DNA from: Mesostigma viride
Taxonomy: Eukaryota > Streptophyta > Mesostigmatophyceae > Mesostigmatales > Mesostigmataceae
Direction: 5' to 3'
Length of the DNA stretch: 64,000 bases
NCBI GenBank assembly: GCA_009746045.1
Contig: RPFO01000076.1
Location: forward strand, 336,501-400,500
Shown here: positions 22,124-32,641 of the stretch, piece by piece
How positions within the stretch are numbered: position 1 is the first letter of the stretch
Layout: each line of letters opens with the position of its first letter
Notes under the pieces: generated by a model
What the model saw: only the letters and a program-made list of their open reading frames with translations
What the model was told of the DNA's origin: nothing
The model's database searches: none
Program-made: the position numbers and the translations under genes

Positions 22124-22329
22124 GAGAGAGGAGAAATCGCGAGGTGACAGAACAGCCACCCACGGAGCAGACGTCGAGGGAGAAGCGGAGGAAGCTCGCC
22201 GAGTCGATGGGCGCGAAAGTTTACTACTTCAACGACGGTAAAGGAGGCGGGCAGAGGGCGAGTAGCGGCCACCGGGTGGGGGGGAGAAGGGTCGCGAGGC
22301 GCTCCGGAGGAGGGGTGCGCCGGGGGTGA
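22120..22329 (+). CDS. Small basic ORF overlapping the previous stop
   Basis: The ATG lies inside ATGA, which is also the stop of the preceding frame. The first half (MRERRNREVTEQPPTEQTSR, then EKRRKLAESMGAKVYYFNDG) looks coding and highly charged. The second half is Gly/Arg-rich and may be composition-driven. No homologue is recognised. The ATGA overlap is unusual for a plant or algal nuclear gene and fits a compact virus-like layout or an mRNA with internal frameshift. Confidence 0.35.
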   Translation: MRERRNREVTEQPPTEQTSREKRRKLAESMGAKVYYFNDGKGGGQRASSGHRVGGRRVARRSGGGVRRG

Positions 22330-22608
22330 GACAATCCTTATGCTGGCATTCGGGCTGGGGGGGGAGGGGTACCTACTCCGGCCTCGTCCGACGCCCGCAG
22401 CAGTGCGCCAAAATAACCTGCGTTATTGTAACACTATCATCATGCCCTTCTACCCCCCTAGTAACGTACTTGTACCAGACGGGGAACCTTCCCCTGCAAG
22501 GACAGCCCTCCTACAAGGAGCTGAAGGCCGAAATGGTTGCAGAGAGGGAGAACCGTTCGTCGGCAACCTCGCCACCGCCCACCACCTCTGACGCGCCCAG
22601 CCCGACAA

Positions 22609-22833
22609 ATGTCAACCAAGGGTGCTCGGCTGAGGTGCAACTTTAGGGACCAGTTTCGTGCGACCACGCTGAGAAGGGACTCGATCGAGGGATACATGGA
22701 GCGACGCGACCAATTCCAACGCCAGCTGATCACCCGTCGTGACCGCGACGGCGGGCATTCGGTGGCAATCGCCGCCTCCGTCGTGCTGGTTCTGGCAACG
22801 GCGCTACTTGTTTACGTCCTCGTTTATAAATAA
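22609..22833 (+). CDS. Small membrane protein, C-terminal anchor
   Basis: The ATG at 22,609 gives 74 residues: a basic region (MSTKGARLRCNFRDQFRATT), a charged helix with EGYMERRDQFQRQL, and then one hydrophobic segment (HSVAIAASVVLVLATALLVY) ending VLVYK. It is a tail-anchored or single-span protein by appearance. The next ORF starts 16 bp later and also has one membrane span. The family is unknown. Confidence 0.5.
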   Translation: MSTKGARLRCNFRDQFRATTLRRDSIEGYMERRDQFQRQLITRRDRDGGHSVAIAASVVLVLATALLVYVLVYK

Positions 22834-22849
22834 TGACAGGTACATGTAA

Positions 22850-23126
22850 ATGGGTGGCCTCCTAGTCGGCGCTCTCTTCATCGTCATTCTTGCGAGTCTC
22901 GTTATTTTATTGGTGCCGGCACTCCGGAGAAGGGAAGTTGACGAGCCCTTTTTACCCCCCCCACCCTGGTTTCATGGCCAGCAAAGGGGCACCCAGGTCC
23001 GCCTTCCTGTGCCTGGGGGGGTGCCGGATAAGCCCTTCGCGGGTGGGGAGACCTTTGTGGACGAGACAGCCGCCCGGATGCAGACGTCCGCGCCCCCCCA
23101 GCAGCAGGTGTCGAAGGGCCAAAAGG
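22850..23126 (+). CDS. Small membrane protein, N-terminal span, disrupted by insertion
   Basis: The protein begins with a signal-anchor-like stretch (MGGLLVGALFIVILASLVIL) and then has a basic stop (RRRE), a proline-rich loop and a polar region. At about residue 93 the 790-bp inverted-repeat element enters; the frame runs 38 codons into it and stops at 23,240. Beyond the element (23,925-24,056) a frame remains open to a TAA at 24,054, so the original protein was probably about 45 residues longer. The family is unknown. Confidence 0.5.
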
Positions 23127-23924
23127 CATTACAATTCGTTCAAGTGGCCCGCCGGAGCGGCTGTACAATTTTTCCCAGTGAGCGCGCTGCCAAGTGTACT
23201 TGTGGGCAAATTTTTAGGTGCCCCGTCACTTCGAGGTACTAAAAATTAGGCTACGGTACGAATTCAGCGAATTTCAGCGAATTTTCAGTCGAACCAAAGG
23301 AACCAACCAAAGGAAGTGACGCCAACTACCAAAAAGTTTCCGTTACGAATTTTCAGCCCAACACTCGCGCAAAATGAAGTGACGGCAACTACCAAAACGT
23401 TTCCGTTACGAATTTTCACTCCCACACGTTTGCACAAGAGGAAGTGACGGCAACTACCAAAAAGTTTCCGTTACGAATTTTCAGTCCCACACTTCGCGCA
23501 AATTTTAGTAGGGCTGCACGCAAGCTACCTTTCAAAATTTTGCGCTAGTATGGAACGCATTTCATTCGTCTGGAGGAACGCTGCCCGCCAACTACCCCCG
23601 TTCAGAATGTTCCGCCGAAATTTACTTGAGATTTGGAAATCTGAACGTGCGCGCAAATTTTAGTAGGGCTGCACGCAAGCTACCTTTCAAAATTTTGCGC
23701 AAGTATGGAACGCAATTCATTCGTCCGGAGGAATGCTGCTCGTCAACTGCCCCCGTTCAGAAAGTTGCGCCGAACTTTACTTGAGATTTGGAAATCTGAA
23801 CGTGCGGTTGGAGTTTCGCGGGGAAACCCAAGTTCCCTAGTAATTCACCAATGACGCGCTTCGAACACTTGTCCGCTAAAACCTAAGCAGCCGCTCCGGC
23901 TGGCCACTTAAACGAAACTTGATG
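23127..23924 (+). mobile_element. 790-bp inverted-terminal-repeat element, copy 2
   Basis: This has the same ends and internal tandem units as copy 1, in the opposite orientation. It carries a small duplication near 23,298-23,307 (AACCAACCAAAGGAAG). It is flanked by GG on both sides, which may be a 2-bp target duplication, but copy 3 does not support a simple rule. It interrupts the membrane-protein ORF at 22,850. Confidence 0.88.
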
Positions 23925-24081
23925 GGCCTTAACGGTGATTTGCCAAATAATCACCCAAGGACTTGCCTCGTGCACCAAATATAATCTTCCGGATGAAATG
24001 CGGAGTCAGATGAGGGCGATGGACGAGCACAACGCGCGCTTACGTGGTGACAAATAACATCTCGTCGCATGACACATATAC

Positions 24082-24891
24082 ATGGCGACCCCGGGAGAGT
24101 GCCCCTTCACCCTGGACGAGCTGGCGCGGCTGGCGTGCGAGTTCGCGGACCGGCACGTGGTGCCCGCCGCCCACTGCGTGGACTGGATCAGCGTGGAGAA
24201 GGACGTCGCGCCCGCCTTCCGGGACTTCCTCGAGCTCAAGGGGCTGCCCCCATACGACTTCCGGCTCATGGACCAGGACAAGTGGACGGACCACACGCGG
24301 GTGTGGGCCGCCGTGTTCCAGGCGAGGGGGGGGGTCCTCGCCAACTCGTGCACCCCCGCCAAGAGGTGGATGTGGGTGCAGAACCTGGCCCTGCGCCACT
24401 CGGATGCCCCCGTGGCGCGCGAGATCCCCCCCGCCCCCTGGTGGTTCGACCTCAAGGGCTTCTTCCAGCACAGGACCGGGGTCGCCGACCGGAAGGAGGA
24501 GAGGGACTGGGCCGTCGAGTACATGCAGAAGTACGAGTTATGTCTCACCGTCGGAGAGCAGGAGGAGGCCTTCCTGGAGGACTGCAGCGCCAGCGGGGTG
24601 TACGACCTCACCGACCTCCTGCAGCTGCGGGCGGTCCGCAAGCACCTGTCCGAGCACGGCGTGCAGCCCCCCGCCTGGGTCGACGCGACCATCCGCAACC
24701 TCAGGCAGCGCCTCACGCTCAACTACCACAACCACACGGGGAAGGGGGGCAAGAAGAGCGACGCGCACCCACCGCCTCATGTGGCCGTCCGCGGACGAGG
24801 AGGAGCAGCAGATGCGGGCTGCGTGCCAGAAGGCCGCGAGGGTGACAGGGGTGCCCGGTGTTGTTTAAATAGCAAAACCAGCAGTAAATAG
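24082..24891 (+). CDS. Unidentified GC-rich 269-residue protein
   Basis: The ATG at 24,082 opens MATPGECPFTLDELARLACE and the frame stays open to 24,891. Composition is globular through about residue 210: Trp-rich, with segments such as CVDWISVEKDVAPAFRDFLE, WMWVQNLALRHSD and PAPWWFDLKGFFQHRTGV, and an acidic TVGEQEEAFLEDCSA. The last 60 residues are Gly/His/Arg-rich and less convincing; the true end may be near residue 220 if a frameshift occurred. GC content and third-position GC are much higher than in the AT-rich sequence downstream. A copia fragment begins immediately after. No family was recognised. The other long plus frames here are shadows of strong codon bias. Confidence 0.6.
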   Translation: MATPGECPFTLDELARLACEFADRHVVPAAHCVDWISVEKDVAPAFRDFLELKGLPPYDFRLMDQDKWTDHTRVWAAVFQARGGVLANSCTPAKRWMWVQNLALRHSDAPVAREIPPAPWWFDLKGFFQHRTGVADRKEERDWAVEYMQKYELCLTVGEQEEAFLEDCSASGVYDLTDLLQLRAVRKHLSEHGVQPPAWVDATIRNLRQRLTLNYHNHTGKGGKKSDAHPPPHVAVRGRGGAADAGCVPEGREGDRGARCCLNSKTSSK

Positions 24892-24919
24892 GGGGTTACC
24901 TTGCGAAGCCGTAGACTTC

Positions 24920-25181
24920 TAACACTCCTTGGCCACTTCAGGTTACCACTCTTCTCAAAACAGACTCCATGGGGATGGTGCAGTTCGTGCACAGACAGAT
25001 GGCCAGAAGTAGGGACTTGGATTATCTCCTTCTTAAGAAGTTGTCCTCCTTGGCCAATATTGAGCATATCCCTGGGGTGGATATTCCTGCTGATGCTTTG
25101 ACCAAGCTAGTGCAGAAGGCAGCAGTGCAATACAAGGTTCTTCAGTCTTTGATGGACCCATCTCAGCAAGCTGTCTAAGCT
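24920..25181 (+). pseudogene. Ty1/copia RNase H C-terminal fragment
   Basis: The frame encodes KTDSMGMVQFVHRQMARSRD, then LDYLLLKKL, then IEHIPGVDIPADALTKLVQK and a stop at 25,178. These are the TDS...Q box, the D-Y-L segment and the NPADALTK-like end of copia RNase H. It aligns with 38,310-38,500 of the complete copia element but is clearly a different family. Everything upstream is missing at a junction near 24,895. Confidence 0.85.
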
Positions 25182-27042
25182 GGTGCATGGTTATAGGGCA
25201 TTGGAGAAGCAGGTTGTGTGGTAGTGTCAGCATTGTGACTGGCATAATACCTGTATTTTAGTCTGTACTAAGGCTCATGCACCATGGTACACTCACTCTG
25301 ATCATAATCAGGATACAGCCAGGTTTTGGCTGGGGTTCATGCTGTTGACTACACAAGGTTGACAGGTCCATTACAGACCATGTATTCTATTTTTAAAAAA
25401 ATTTATATTTGTACATACTTCTCACAATGGTCTGGGAACCTTCATACTGGGGTTTATAGGGCGGGGTTCAATTCCCTGGTATTATGTTTCTACAAGCTGG
25501 CCTGTTCAGGTGTTTGCCTGTTCAGACTTCCCTAGTTCCCCAGGGCAGGATTTAATTGTTGCCTATGTGTTTCATTTTGTCATTTGTTTGCTGTGGCAGT
25601 TTACCATCTGGCAAGTAGACGGGCGCCGTAAGACGGGCGCCAATAATAGACCCCTGTTGAGAGAATGACAGGCAAACTATTGTAATACGCCTTACTTTGT
25701 CAAGTGGTATTTTAATTGTCATGGATTTATTGTACTTATATTGAATATGTACTGGGTTTTATGGGATTAGTACCTGGGATTAATGTAACTCACCGCCAGA
25801 AGGTCATTGTACTGGAGGCTCTACCAAGGTGATGGGATTAATTCCTGGAGAAGACCTCATAGAATTAACCTGTATGTATTTAATTTTGTGTGTTTCTAAT
25901 ATCTGGTGGTACTCTGTAATGCCACTTCCATAGATAGGTTTTCTCCATTTCTCATGGAATGGTTTTCCCTGTGGCAGATCTGTTTCTTTTCCAGTTCCTT
26001 AAAAGAAAGGGCTGGGGGAATGGCAATGGCCATTAAAGACATCTGTTCAAGCTTCTAGCTGGAGTGGAGGACATTTCAAGCTACTTCAAGGGTCCCTGGC
26101 AGGGGATGTGATCCCTAAAGAAAAGAAGGGATTGGAGTTAACGTAAAGGATTTACGTTAGATGGATAGAGATTGTTACGCTCTTTCCAACGGCACCTTGA
26201 ACGCCTCATTTGGTTAAGGAACGTAAAAGTTATGACGTTTCCTAGGCTGTGCCGACAGTACCCGGCGCGCCACTGTGGGCGCGTACGGACACAGGATGTA
26301 CAAGTGTCACTATGATAGTCCGCAGGACGTTGACAGGACTTGTACAGGACTTGATGGTCAATTGATAGGTAGGCGTGCTGTAGCGCGCCAGGACCTATGA
26401 GACAATTGATGCAGAGCAGCGTACGGATAGGTCCACAGGACTAGCCGTATGGACAATTGATAGATCTGCGCGCCAAAGGCGTGCCAGAGTCTGTGTAATC
26501 AATTGATTGACAGTTCAGCTGTGACAGTGCAGCTGAATACTTGGACGCGTCCCGAGCAACCTATATGTGTGACTTGGTAGCACCGGGATGCTAGTTCTTG
26601 CGTGCACGCTCTCTTGGCACTGCGACCCTGTCGCCTGTGCTGCGTGCAGTCTTGGAAGTGACGTGACTTACGTCTGTGTTCCTTATTCATAATAATAAAG
26701 GCAACATTTTCCTGCAAGAACCATGGCGGAATTCTGCACAACCCTCTCTCAACTCATACAGCCCACTTCCACGGCTACGTGGTACGGAACCGTCGACCCA
26801 CTTTCACGGCTACGTGGTACGCGAACGTCCCACTTCCACGTGGTGCGGGAACAGCCCACGTACCCGTGAGGCGGTGTACTGTACTGTGTATACACACAAG
26901 TGGTCAAGACCAATATTTCACTACACCGCACATACGTATTGTATATAATTCGACATGGCTTTATTATCAAGTATCGTTAACTGCATAAATGCTTACACTA
27001 CGTGAGCAGCGGTACATATAGCTTGTTTTTCTTCTTGAAACG
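25182..27042. other. AT-rich copia 3' region and leader, no gene
   Basis: Downstream of the copia stop lies AT-rich sequence with two purine runs (about 26,000 and 26,117) that could be polypurine tracts. Four CAATTGAT motifs occur between 26,355 and 26,510. Degenerate copies of a CACGGCTACGTGGTACG unit occur at 26,770-26,860. A TATATAA box lies at about 26,940, 100 bp before the ORF at 27,043. LTR boundaries could not be fixed. Confidence 0.5.
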
Positions 27043-27333
27043 ATGGATGAAGCGCTTCATCATGGTTCAGAGGCAGATTCGGAGGCTGCTTATGAGGCAG
27101 CTTCCGGGGCCTCTACACCGGTGAAGGTCCAGCCCAGCGTTGATGTTGATTATGAGTTGAACTCCACCCCAGACCTAGCGTGCTCTACATACAAATGATG
27201 AGGACATGAGTACCAAGGCATCGCCTTCAGGTCTTACAGTGATCCAGGAAGAACAACCAGCTTCTGCATCCTTGGCTTCTGAGACTCACAACCGGCAAGG
27301 GAATGAAGCGGAGGTCGTTTTGGCAAGAACAGA
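27043..27333 (+). pseudogene. Unidentified acidic protein, 5' fragment
   Basis: The ATG at 27,043 gives MDEALHHGSEADSEAAYEAA and runs 51 codons to a stop at 27,198. A +1 shift into the next frame continues with EDMSTKASPSGLTVIQEEQP and further polar sequence until an inserted repeat begins at 27,334. An acidic, Ser/Ala-rich start behind a TATA box suggests the first exon or gag start of an LTR element, now frameshifted and truncated. The family is unknown. Confidence 0.4.
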
Positions 27334-28735
27334 TGTCGCGTACTCGTGCCAAACTCCCTGCACTGACAGTAGCCCACGACCTCGTTGGCCCTCATGAGGT
27401 ATGGCTGCATGGGTGATCGATGGGCCACATGCTAGCCTTACCCCACTAGTGCTGCCCACTTTTCTAAGACGAGAAGCCAGTGCCAACTGCACTTCTCAAA
27501 AAGGTGAGACCTGAGAGTGAGGCATGACTAGGTTAGGCTTCACACTGGGTTCTTTGTTGCAAATATGAAATAACGTTTTTATTACCAATACTCTACCTAA
27601 CTTGGCAGCTCTGTTTCAGCAATAGCTGGGCTCAATGAAAGAAAGGAGGGCTGGCCACACTTGCCACGCACCACCATGACCAAGACAGAGTTCAAGGATC
27701 CACACAGAGCTACATCCAACGCCCTGGTGGAAACACACACACTTATCCCAATGAATGCCTCACACTTACGCAATATCTTGCGTCAGCCTTACCTCGTAGC
27801 CACGCTCAGTATCTGATCCTGACGACAACCGCTTTGTCGTCCATACTGCTTCAATTACACCAAAGCTACTCCGTGGCACTCGGCTTTGGTCAGCACTGAG
27901 ACCTAAAAGTACACAAAATCCTAAGTTGTTGTCTGCAACGACTCCCTGTTCCGCATATGAAACATATCATCTAGCACTTTCTCTTTAGACGACAAAATCA
28001 ACTAGACAACCTGGGTAGGCCAGAAATCCCAGACGACAAAATGCCCTTGTCGCAGATCACTCCAGTGTCGACTTGCCGACCCCTGAGCTTGCCAAACAAC
28101 TATATCACCAACCAAGCATGTACGACAACTAGCTGGCCCTGACGAGAAAAGCTGCCTCGTCGCATTCACAAAAGCGGCTTGCCAGCCTGCCGAATATCAA
28201 TGCCAATATTGCACGACATTATCTACCTGCAGCGGACAGTTCTCGAGATCAATAACGCGCCAGCTTGCGTGCACGTGCATGTTCAGCCTGCACGATAAAG
28301 CATAATTGCCAGGCTGGCAGCCTAGCTTGGTCCGTGTTGTAGTCCAGCAGCCAGTGCGTGCTGCTTGCCAGCGTTGGCACTGACCTCCTGGTGACGCATG
28401 TCAGTACCGCTGTCAACTCCCAGTGCATGCTGCGCGTCGCACTACGGCGCATGCGTTGCTCCCGTAAGGCCCAAATGCCAAAGGCGTAACAACTCGCACA
28501 CGCGCAATGCCTATATAGCTGCCTCGCCTCGTCCCCCGGGCCGGCCGCGTGGCGGCCCCGCGTAAAGCCAATACTCGTGCGAATCGGAACGGCGCGCGAC
28601 AGCTGTCGCGTACTCGTGCCAAACTCCCTGCACTGACAGTAGCCCACGACCTCGTTGGCCCTCATGAGGTATGGCTGCATGGGTGATCGATGGGCCACAT
28701 GCTAGCCTTACCCCACTAGTGCTGCCCACTTTTCT
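27334..28735. mobile_element. F5: F4-like element with 132-bp direct repeats
   Basis: Two identical 132-bp repeats (27,334-27,465 and 28,604-28,735) begin TGTCGCGTACTCG. The second is preceded by GCGCGACAGC, so the junction is the same ACAGCTGT palindrome seen in F4. A 1.1-kb interior (27,466-28,603) has no long ORF. This fits A1-internal-B1-GC-A2 with the final B2 lost, where the PHD-integrase sequence begins. A short-LTR (TRIM) reading is less likely because the repeat does not end in CA and no primer site follows. Confidence 0.6.
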
Positions 28736-28746
28736 CCCCCCCCTCG

Positions 28747-29775
28747 CTACCAAGTCCTTTGCTGGGTAGCGAGCAACAAAGTGGCAGTAGCTGCTTGAAT
28801 CGCATGGTTGGTGAACCCCGCAGCAATGCACACAGGGCAAAACCAGGAACCCTCAGGTACCTGAGACAGAGGGGGTTGAAGGCAGTGAAGATGCCAGCCG
28901 CAGTTGCAGTGATCACACAGCAACATGACCTCAGGCTGGTCGACCCGGTGACAAATTTGACACTGCGCATCGCGGATGCGCCTAGCGGTGTGCGGCTGGA
29001 TGCTCCGTGCCAGGTGGGGCATGGAGCAAGGAGACAGGTTCGACACATTGTCAGTGGTCTTACTACCATCCGCACCTTCGAGGACGGCCACCCCCGAAGG
29101 CTTAATCTCCACAATGCGAAGGATGGTGGGCCCGGCCGTGACGTCCAGCGTTTGTTGGGTTTGAGTCCGCAGAAACACATACTGGCCAGGGTGGAACTGC
29201 AGCCGCCTGGCCATGTACTTGCCACCCCGTCTCTGGGCGTACCGCAGTGTGTCGCGGTGCTGCGCAGATCAACAGATTGTTCATCGCGATGGGCATCACC
29301 TTCTTAAATGTGGCGGCGCGCGCCACAACCTCCCGCAGCCACTCATTGGCGTCATCCCATTGAATCGGCTGGGGGTGAGCTTCCTGCACCTCAGAGGGCA
29401 ACAAGGGTGCCCGACCAAAGAGCAGAAAATAGGGGGAGAACTGGGCGAGGGATTCTTGTGGGCTCATCCGGTAGGCCATGGCGATCCAGGGGAGTTCCCT
29501 ATCCCAGGTGGCCACACGTGCTGCTTGCAACGCCCATTTGCGCAGCGCCTGTTTGACTGTCTGAACCAAACGCTCAGCTAGTCCATTGGCCTGAGGGTGC
29601 TCCCGTGACGTGTGCCGATGATCGATGGAGCAGGAATCCAATAGCTCTTGGAATTCCCCACGAAATTCCCCACCTTGGTCTGAAATTACCTCCGCTGGTG
29701 CCCCATACCGAGCAAGAACATCCAGGAAGTAGGTGGCTGTGGTGGCGGCGTGCTTGTCGGGTTGCCCTACTAGGG
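28747..29775 (-). pseudogene. Ty3/gypsy-type integrase with C-terminal PHD finger
   Basis: Minus strand from 29,775: a frame with ATYFLDVLARYGAPAEVISD continues QGGEFRGEF (second catalytic Asp). Then come the EHPQANGLAERLVQ box with the third catalytic Glu, a WDRELPWIAMAYRMSPQ segment and FLLFGRAPLLP. After a frameshift near 29,270 the C-terminal domain follows (FHPGQYVFLRTQT, the usual GD-V core). It ends in a C4HC3 PHD finger: CQIC, CDHC, GWHLHC, WFCPVC. PHD fingers read histone H3 tails, so this could guide integration the way chromodomains do. The first catalytic Asp and the HHCC domain are missing at the junction with a GGTGGC repeat and an LTR. It is inactive as it stands. Confidence 0.85.
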
Positions 29776-29810
29776 GTGGCGGTGGCGGTGGCGGTGGCGG
29801 TGGGGATGGT
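29776..29810. repeat. GGTGGC hexanucleotide run
   Basis: Four to five GGTGGC units end in GGTGGGGATGG directly before the LTR at 29,811. It may be an expanded polypurine-like tract or simply the junction repeat. Confidence 0.7.
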
Positions 29811-30384
29811 TGTTACGTGGCGTAACTTTTGTTGTTGTTACGGACGTAAATTAGGTCCTTTGTTGCCTCAGCCATTCCGAAACAGTCCGCTGACTTTCCT
29901 AGGCTTACGTGTAGTTAGGACCTTTTGGCCGGTCGGTACCGGGCCTTGTGACGTGGCAATTGTACAGTATGGTGGTTCGGTGCAGTCGCGCCGCGCTGCG
30001 CACTTTAGTAGTGGTCCTTTTATCCTCTGTGTGAACTTTGTGGACATGCGTTGGTCATGTATGCGAGGGTCGATGTCGGCCCGAGCATACACGCACGTCG
30101 GCGATCATTTATGCAGCAGTTGTCCTTCGTGAATTGCACCCGGCGTGTGTTATGGATTCGTAACACATATTAGCTAGGGTCATGGTGTAGCAGTGTTTCC
30201 TTCGCAGTACCCTGGATTTATTCGGTGTATGGCGTATTATATTAGAATGTATAAGAATGCATTGAGAACAGAGTCGTCACGTCCCAGGTCTTTCCACAAT
30301 ATAGCTCCTCATCAGTAGGTAACCTCACTAGTTTAGGTGAAGTCAGGCTAGGCGTTTGGAATAGAGGAGAGCCAGGGCGTAACA
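29811..30384 (+). mobile_element. LTR with primer-binding site
   Basis: The LTR begins TGTTACG and ends CGTAACA, a perfect 7-bp terminal inverted repeat. It is followed after one base by TGGTAGCGGAGA (30,386), a plausible tRNA-primer site similar to TGGTTATCGGAGG at 20,385. Internally it shares the hairpin GAGGGTCGATGTCGGCCCG (about 30,064-30,083) with the LTR at 19,799, enclosed by TATGC/GCATA. The partner LTR is not present. Confidence 0.75.
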
Positions 30385-31591
30385 ATGGTAGCGGAGATAG
30401 TTTAGGTGGACGCGACGATATTCCCTTGCAACGGTCACTTTATACGCCAGAGACCTTCCGCGGTCAGGGTAGCGAAGAAGACAACCTCTTGACAGGTAAG
30501 GGGCGGGTCGCCTGCAAGCTAGCTGGGTAGTGCTGCCCGATTCGATACACGCCTTGGCTAGAAGTTAGACCTGCTCGCAGCGGATAAACCCATCACGTAG
30601 CTAGCTTCTTTTCCCCCTTGTGTGTGTGTTTCCTTATAAAAGCGCTGTTTGACGTTAGATAGTTGGGTAGACGGTTCAATAGGGCTGGATAGTGGGACGA
30701 TTAGTGTCTCTTTAGACTACACCTCTTTTCCGTGCATGCTGCTGTGTTTTCTTAGATGCTTTGTTGTGCAGAATCTGGAGCCGGATGTTTATTTACCAAC
30801 GGACGCTGGTTTCAGGCTCGTCCTCGGGATTTCGGTGCACTTAATGCTGGTTAATGTTGATAATCTAATTCGTTACTCCTCCGTCCCCTCCACGCCCTAC
30901 CTTTTATTAATTAAGAGCATATTTATCATTGCTAGCTTAAGTGTTTTTCTTTGTTTCCTTTTTATTTTCTGCTTGACAAGATTTTATTTTATCCTTGATC
31001 AGATTTTAGATTATTCTTTCCTTTTCCTTGCTAAAGTGGTTGCCACTTCCCTTTGTTTTCTTGGTCATGCCCTTTTGATATGATTTTATTTTCTCTTTGA
31101 TCTGATTTTCTTTTATCCTTGATCTGATTTTATTTTAGCCTTGAACAGATATTTATCTTATCCTTGTTCAGATTTTTAACCTTTCCTCGTCCAGTGTATT
31201 TTTTTCATTTGCACATCAAACATGTCCTCTCAAACGTCTCTTGGTGGGGGTATGTCTCCAACGTTCCCCAGGTGTTAATCCTAGAGTTAATTATATGGTA
31301 CTCCTCAAGTTTCTCTCCTCAATTTCTCTTCAATTGGCTATGGGTAACAGACGTGATTCCTTGGACACTGTCCATCACTTGACTCTCCATCTCAGAGTGC
31401 ACGTTCTGACAGTACTCCCTCTACTCCGTCCTTTCACCGTTCACCTATGATTCCTCCTCCTACGTTTGAGGCACGTACTAGGGCTACCGCCCCCGCCTCT
31501 GCTATTCCTCCTATTAATTCTGGGAATCTGTGTCTATCCCCTCTCAGGCTCCTCAGGTGTCGGCCCCTCGTAGTGTACGTAGCCTGGCTAG
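30385..31591 (+). other. Retroelement leader and truncated gag-like start
   Basis: Downstream of the primer site the sequence is a leader with a T-rich stretch at 30,940-31,200 in which TCCTTGATCTGATTTTATTTT-like units repeat. Beyond it small Ser/Pro/Thr-rich frames (31,222 and 31,447) could be a decayed gag start. The region is cut at 31,592 by repeat R2. The hydrophobic frame at 30,649-31,083 is a product of T-richness. Confidence 0.4.
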
Positions 31592-32287
31592 TTAAGGGGA
31601 GGGTCCCATGGAAATGTATCAAAACTGAAGCCCCCTAATAACTACAGAAATGCAACTGACAACCACTGAATGATGTCTGGGGACCATAAACATGATGTTT
31701 GGGCATGCATACCACCACTTGTTGGGGGTACTACCCCCAGCCATACACCGGCTATGAGCTAAAAATAGAAAAAAATGCTGTCCGGGGCACATCTTGCCCA
31801 GAACAGTGGGAGAACCAGTTGCATGAAAAAAGTAATACCCATATAAAAATGTCATAAGACATGGTTTCTACCTAATTGGATCAACAAAATCAGCACATCC
31901 CTTTGAGTTATTAATTTTTGGGCCCAAAATACGCTTTTTTAGGCGGGGCGTCCCCATACACACTCATAACACATCAATTTGGCCTAAAAAGTAATAGTCA
32001 AATTCCGTCATGACCATAGAAGGCACTGTCAAAGTTTGGTGGCATTCTGAGCTCAGCTGTAGCAGTTATTAATTTTGGCAGTTGGACACCTGTGCAGACG
32101 CTAAGGAAGGCGTTAGTGAGTATTAAGGCACACTAACACTTCCTATGCCATCCAAAAGGCTCCTGACCATGCCCAATTCGACCACAATGTACAAGGAGGT
32201 GGCTGGGCACGTCATGTGCCCTTGCCTAGCTTACCTCGACACGGGCAACCTGTTGCGTGTGTGCACAACGATGAGGCAGGTAGCTCT
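31592..32287. repeat. Dispersed repeat R2, inverted copy 2
   Basis: This is the reverse complement of 13,917-14,612. It ends abruptly at TAGCTCT where the copia LTR begins, showing that the copia inserted into, or recombined within, an R2 copy. Confidence 0.85.
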
Positions 32288-32641
32288 AGTTGAGTAACTC
32301 TAGAGCCCCAGGATCTGGCTCTAAGTTCCCCATGTCCGTCCGCACGCCTTCCGCTAGCGTCCGCTAAGCTGCCGGCTATAATCCGGCGGTCCGATGCGGT
32401 CGACCGGTCTAAGGGCGGCACCTGGGGCTGGCGCCACCTAGGCCCCAGTCCGGGGCCTTATCCGGGTCGGTACGGACAGCTAGCTTGTCCCACGGTTACG
32501 GCTAACCGGATAGGCTTTGCTGGCTAAGACATAAACCAGTGGTTGGCCAGCTCTCTGTGTTCACCTTATCCCAAGCTCAACGTGACCGACCGCCATAGCT
32601 TAGCCGGTCGGGGGCTTTAACTTGTATTCATAAAAATCCCG

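Noticed and set aside
24044-24868. Two further long plus-strand ORFs over the 24.1-24.9 kb gene
   Set aside because: Extreme GC leaves few stops; their compositions (Arg/Ser/Pro-rich) are typical of shifted frames of the 269-codon ORF.
30649-31083. Apparent multi-span membrane protein
   Set aside because: Hydrophobicity results from a T-rich tandem stretch; no start context or homologous frame.
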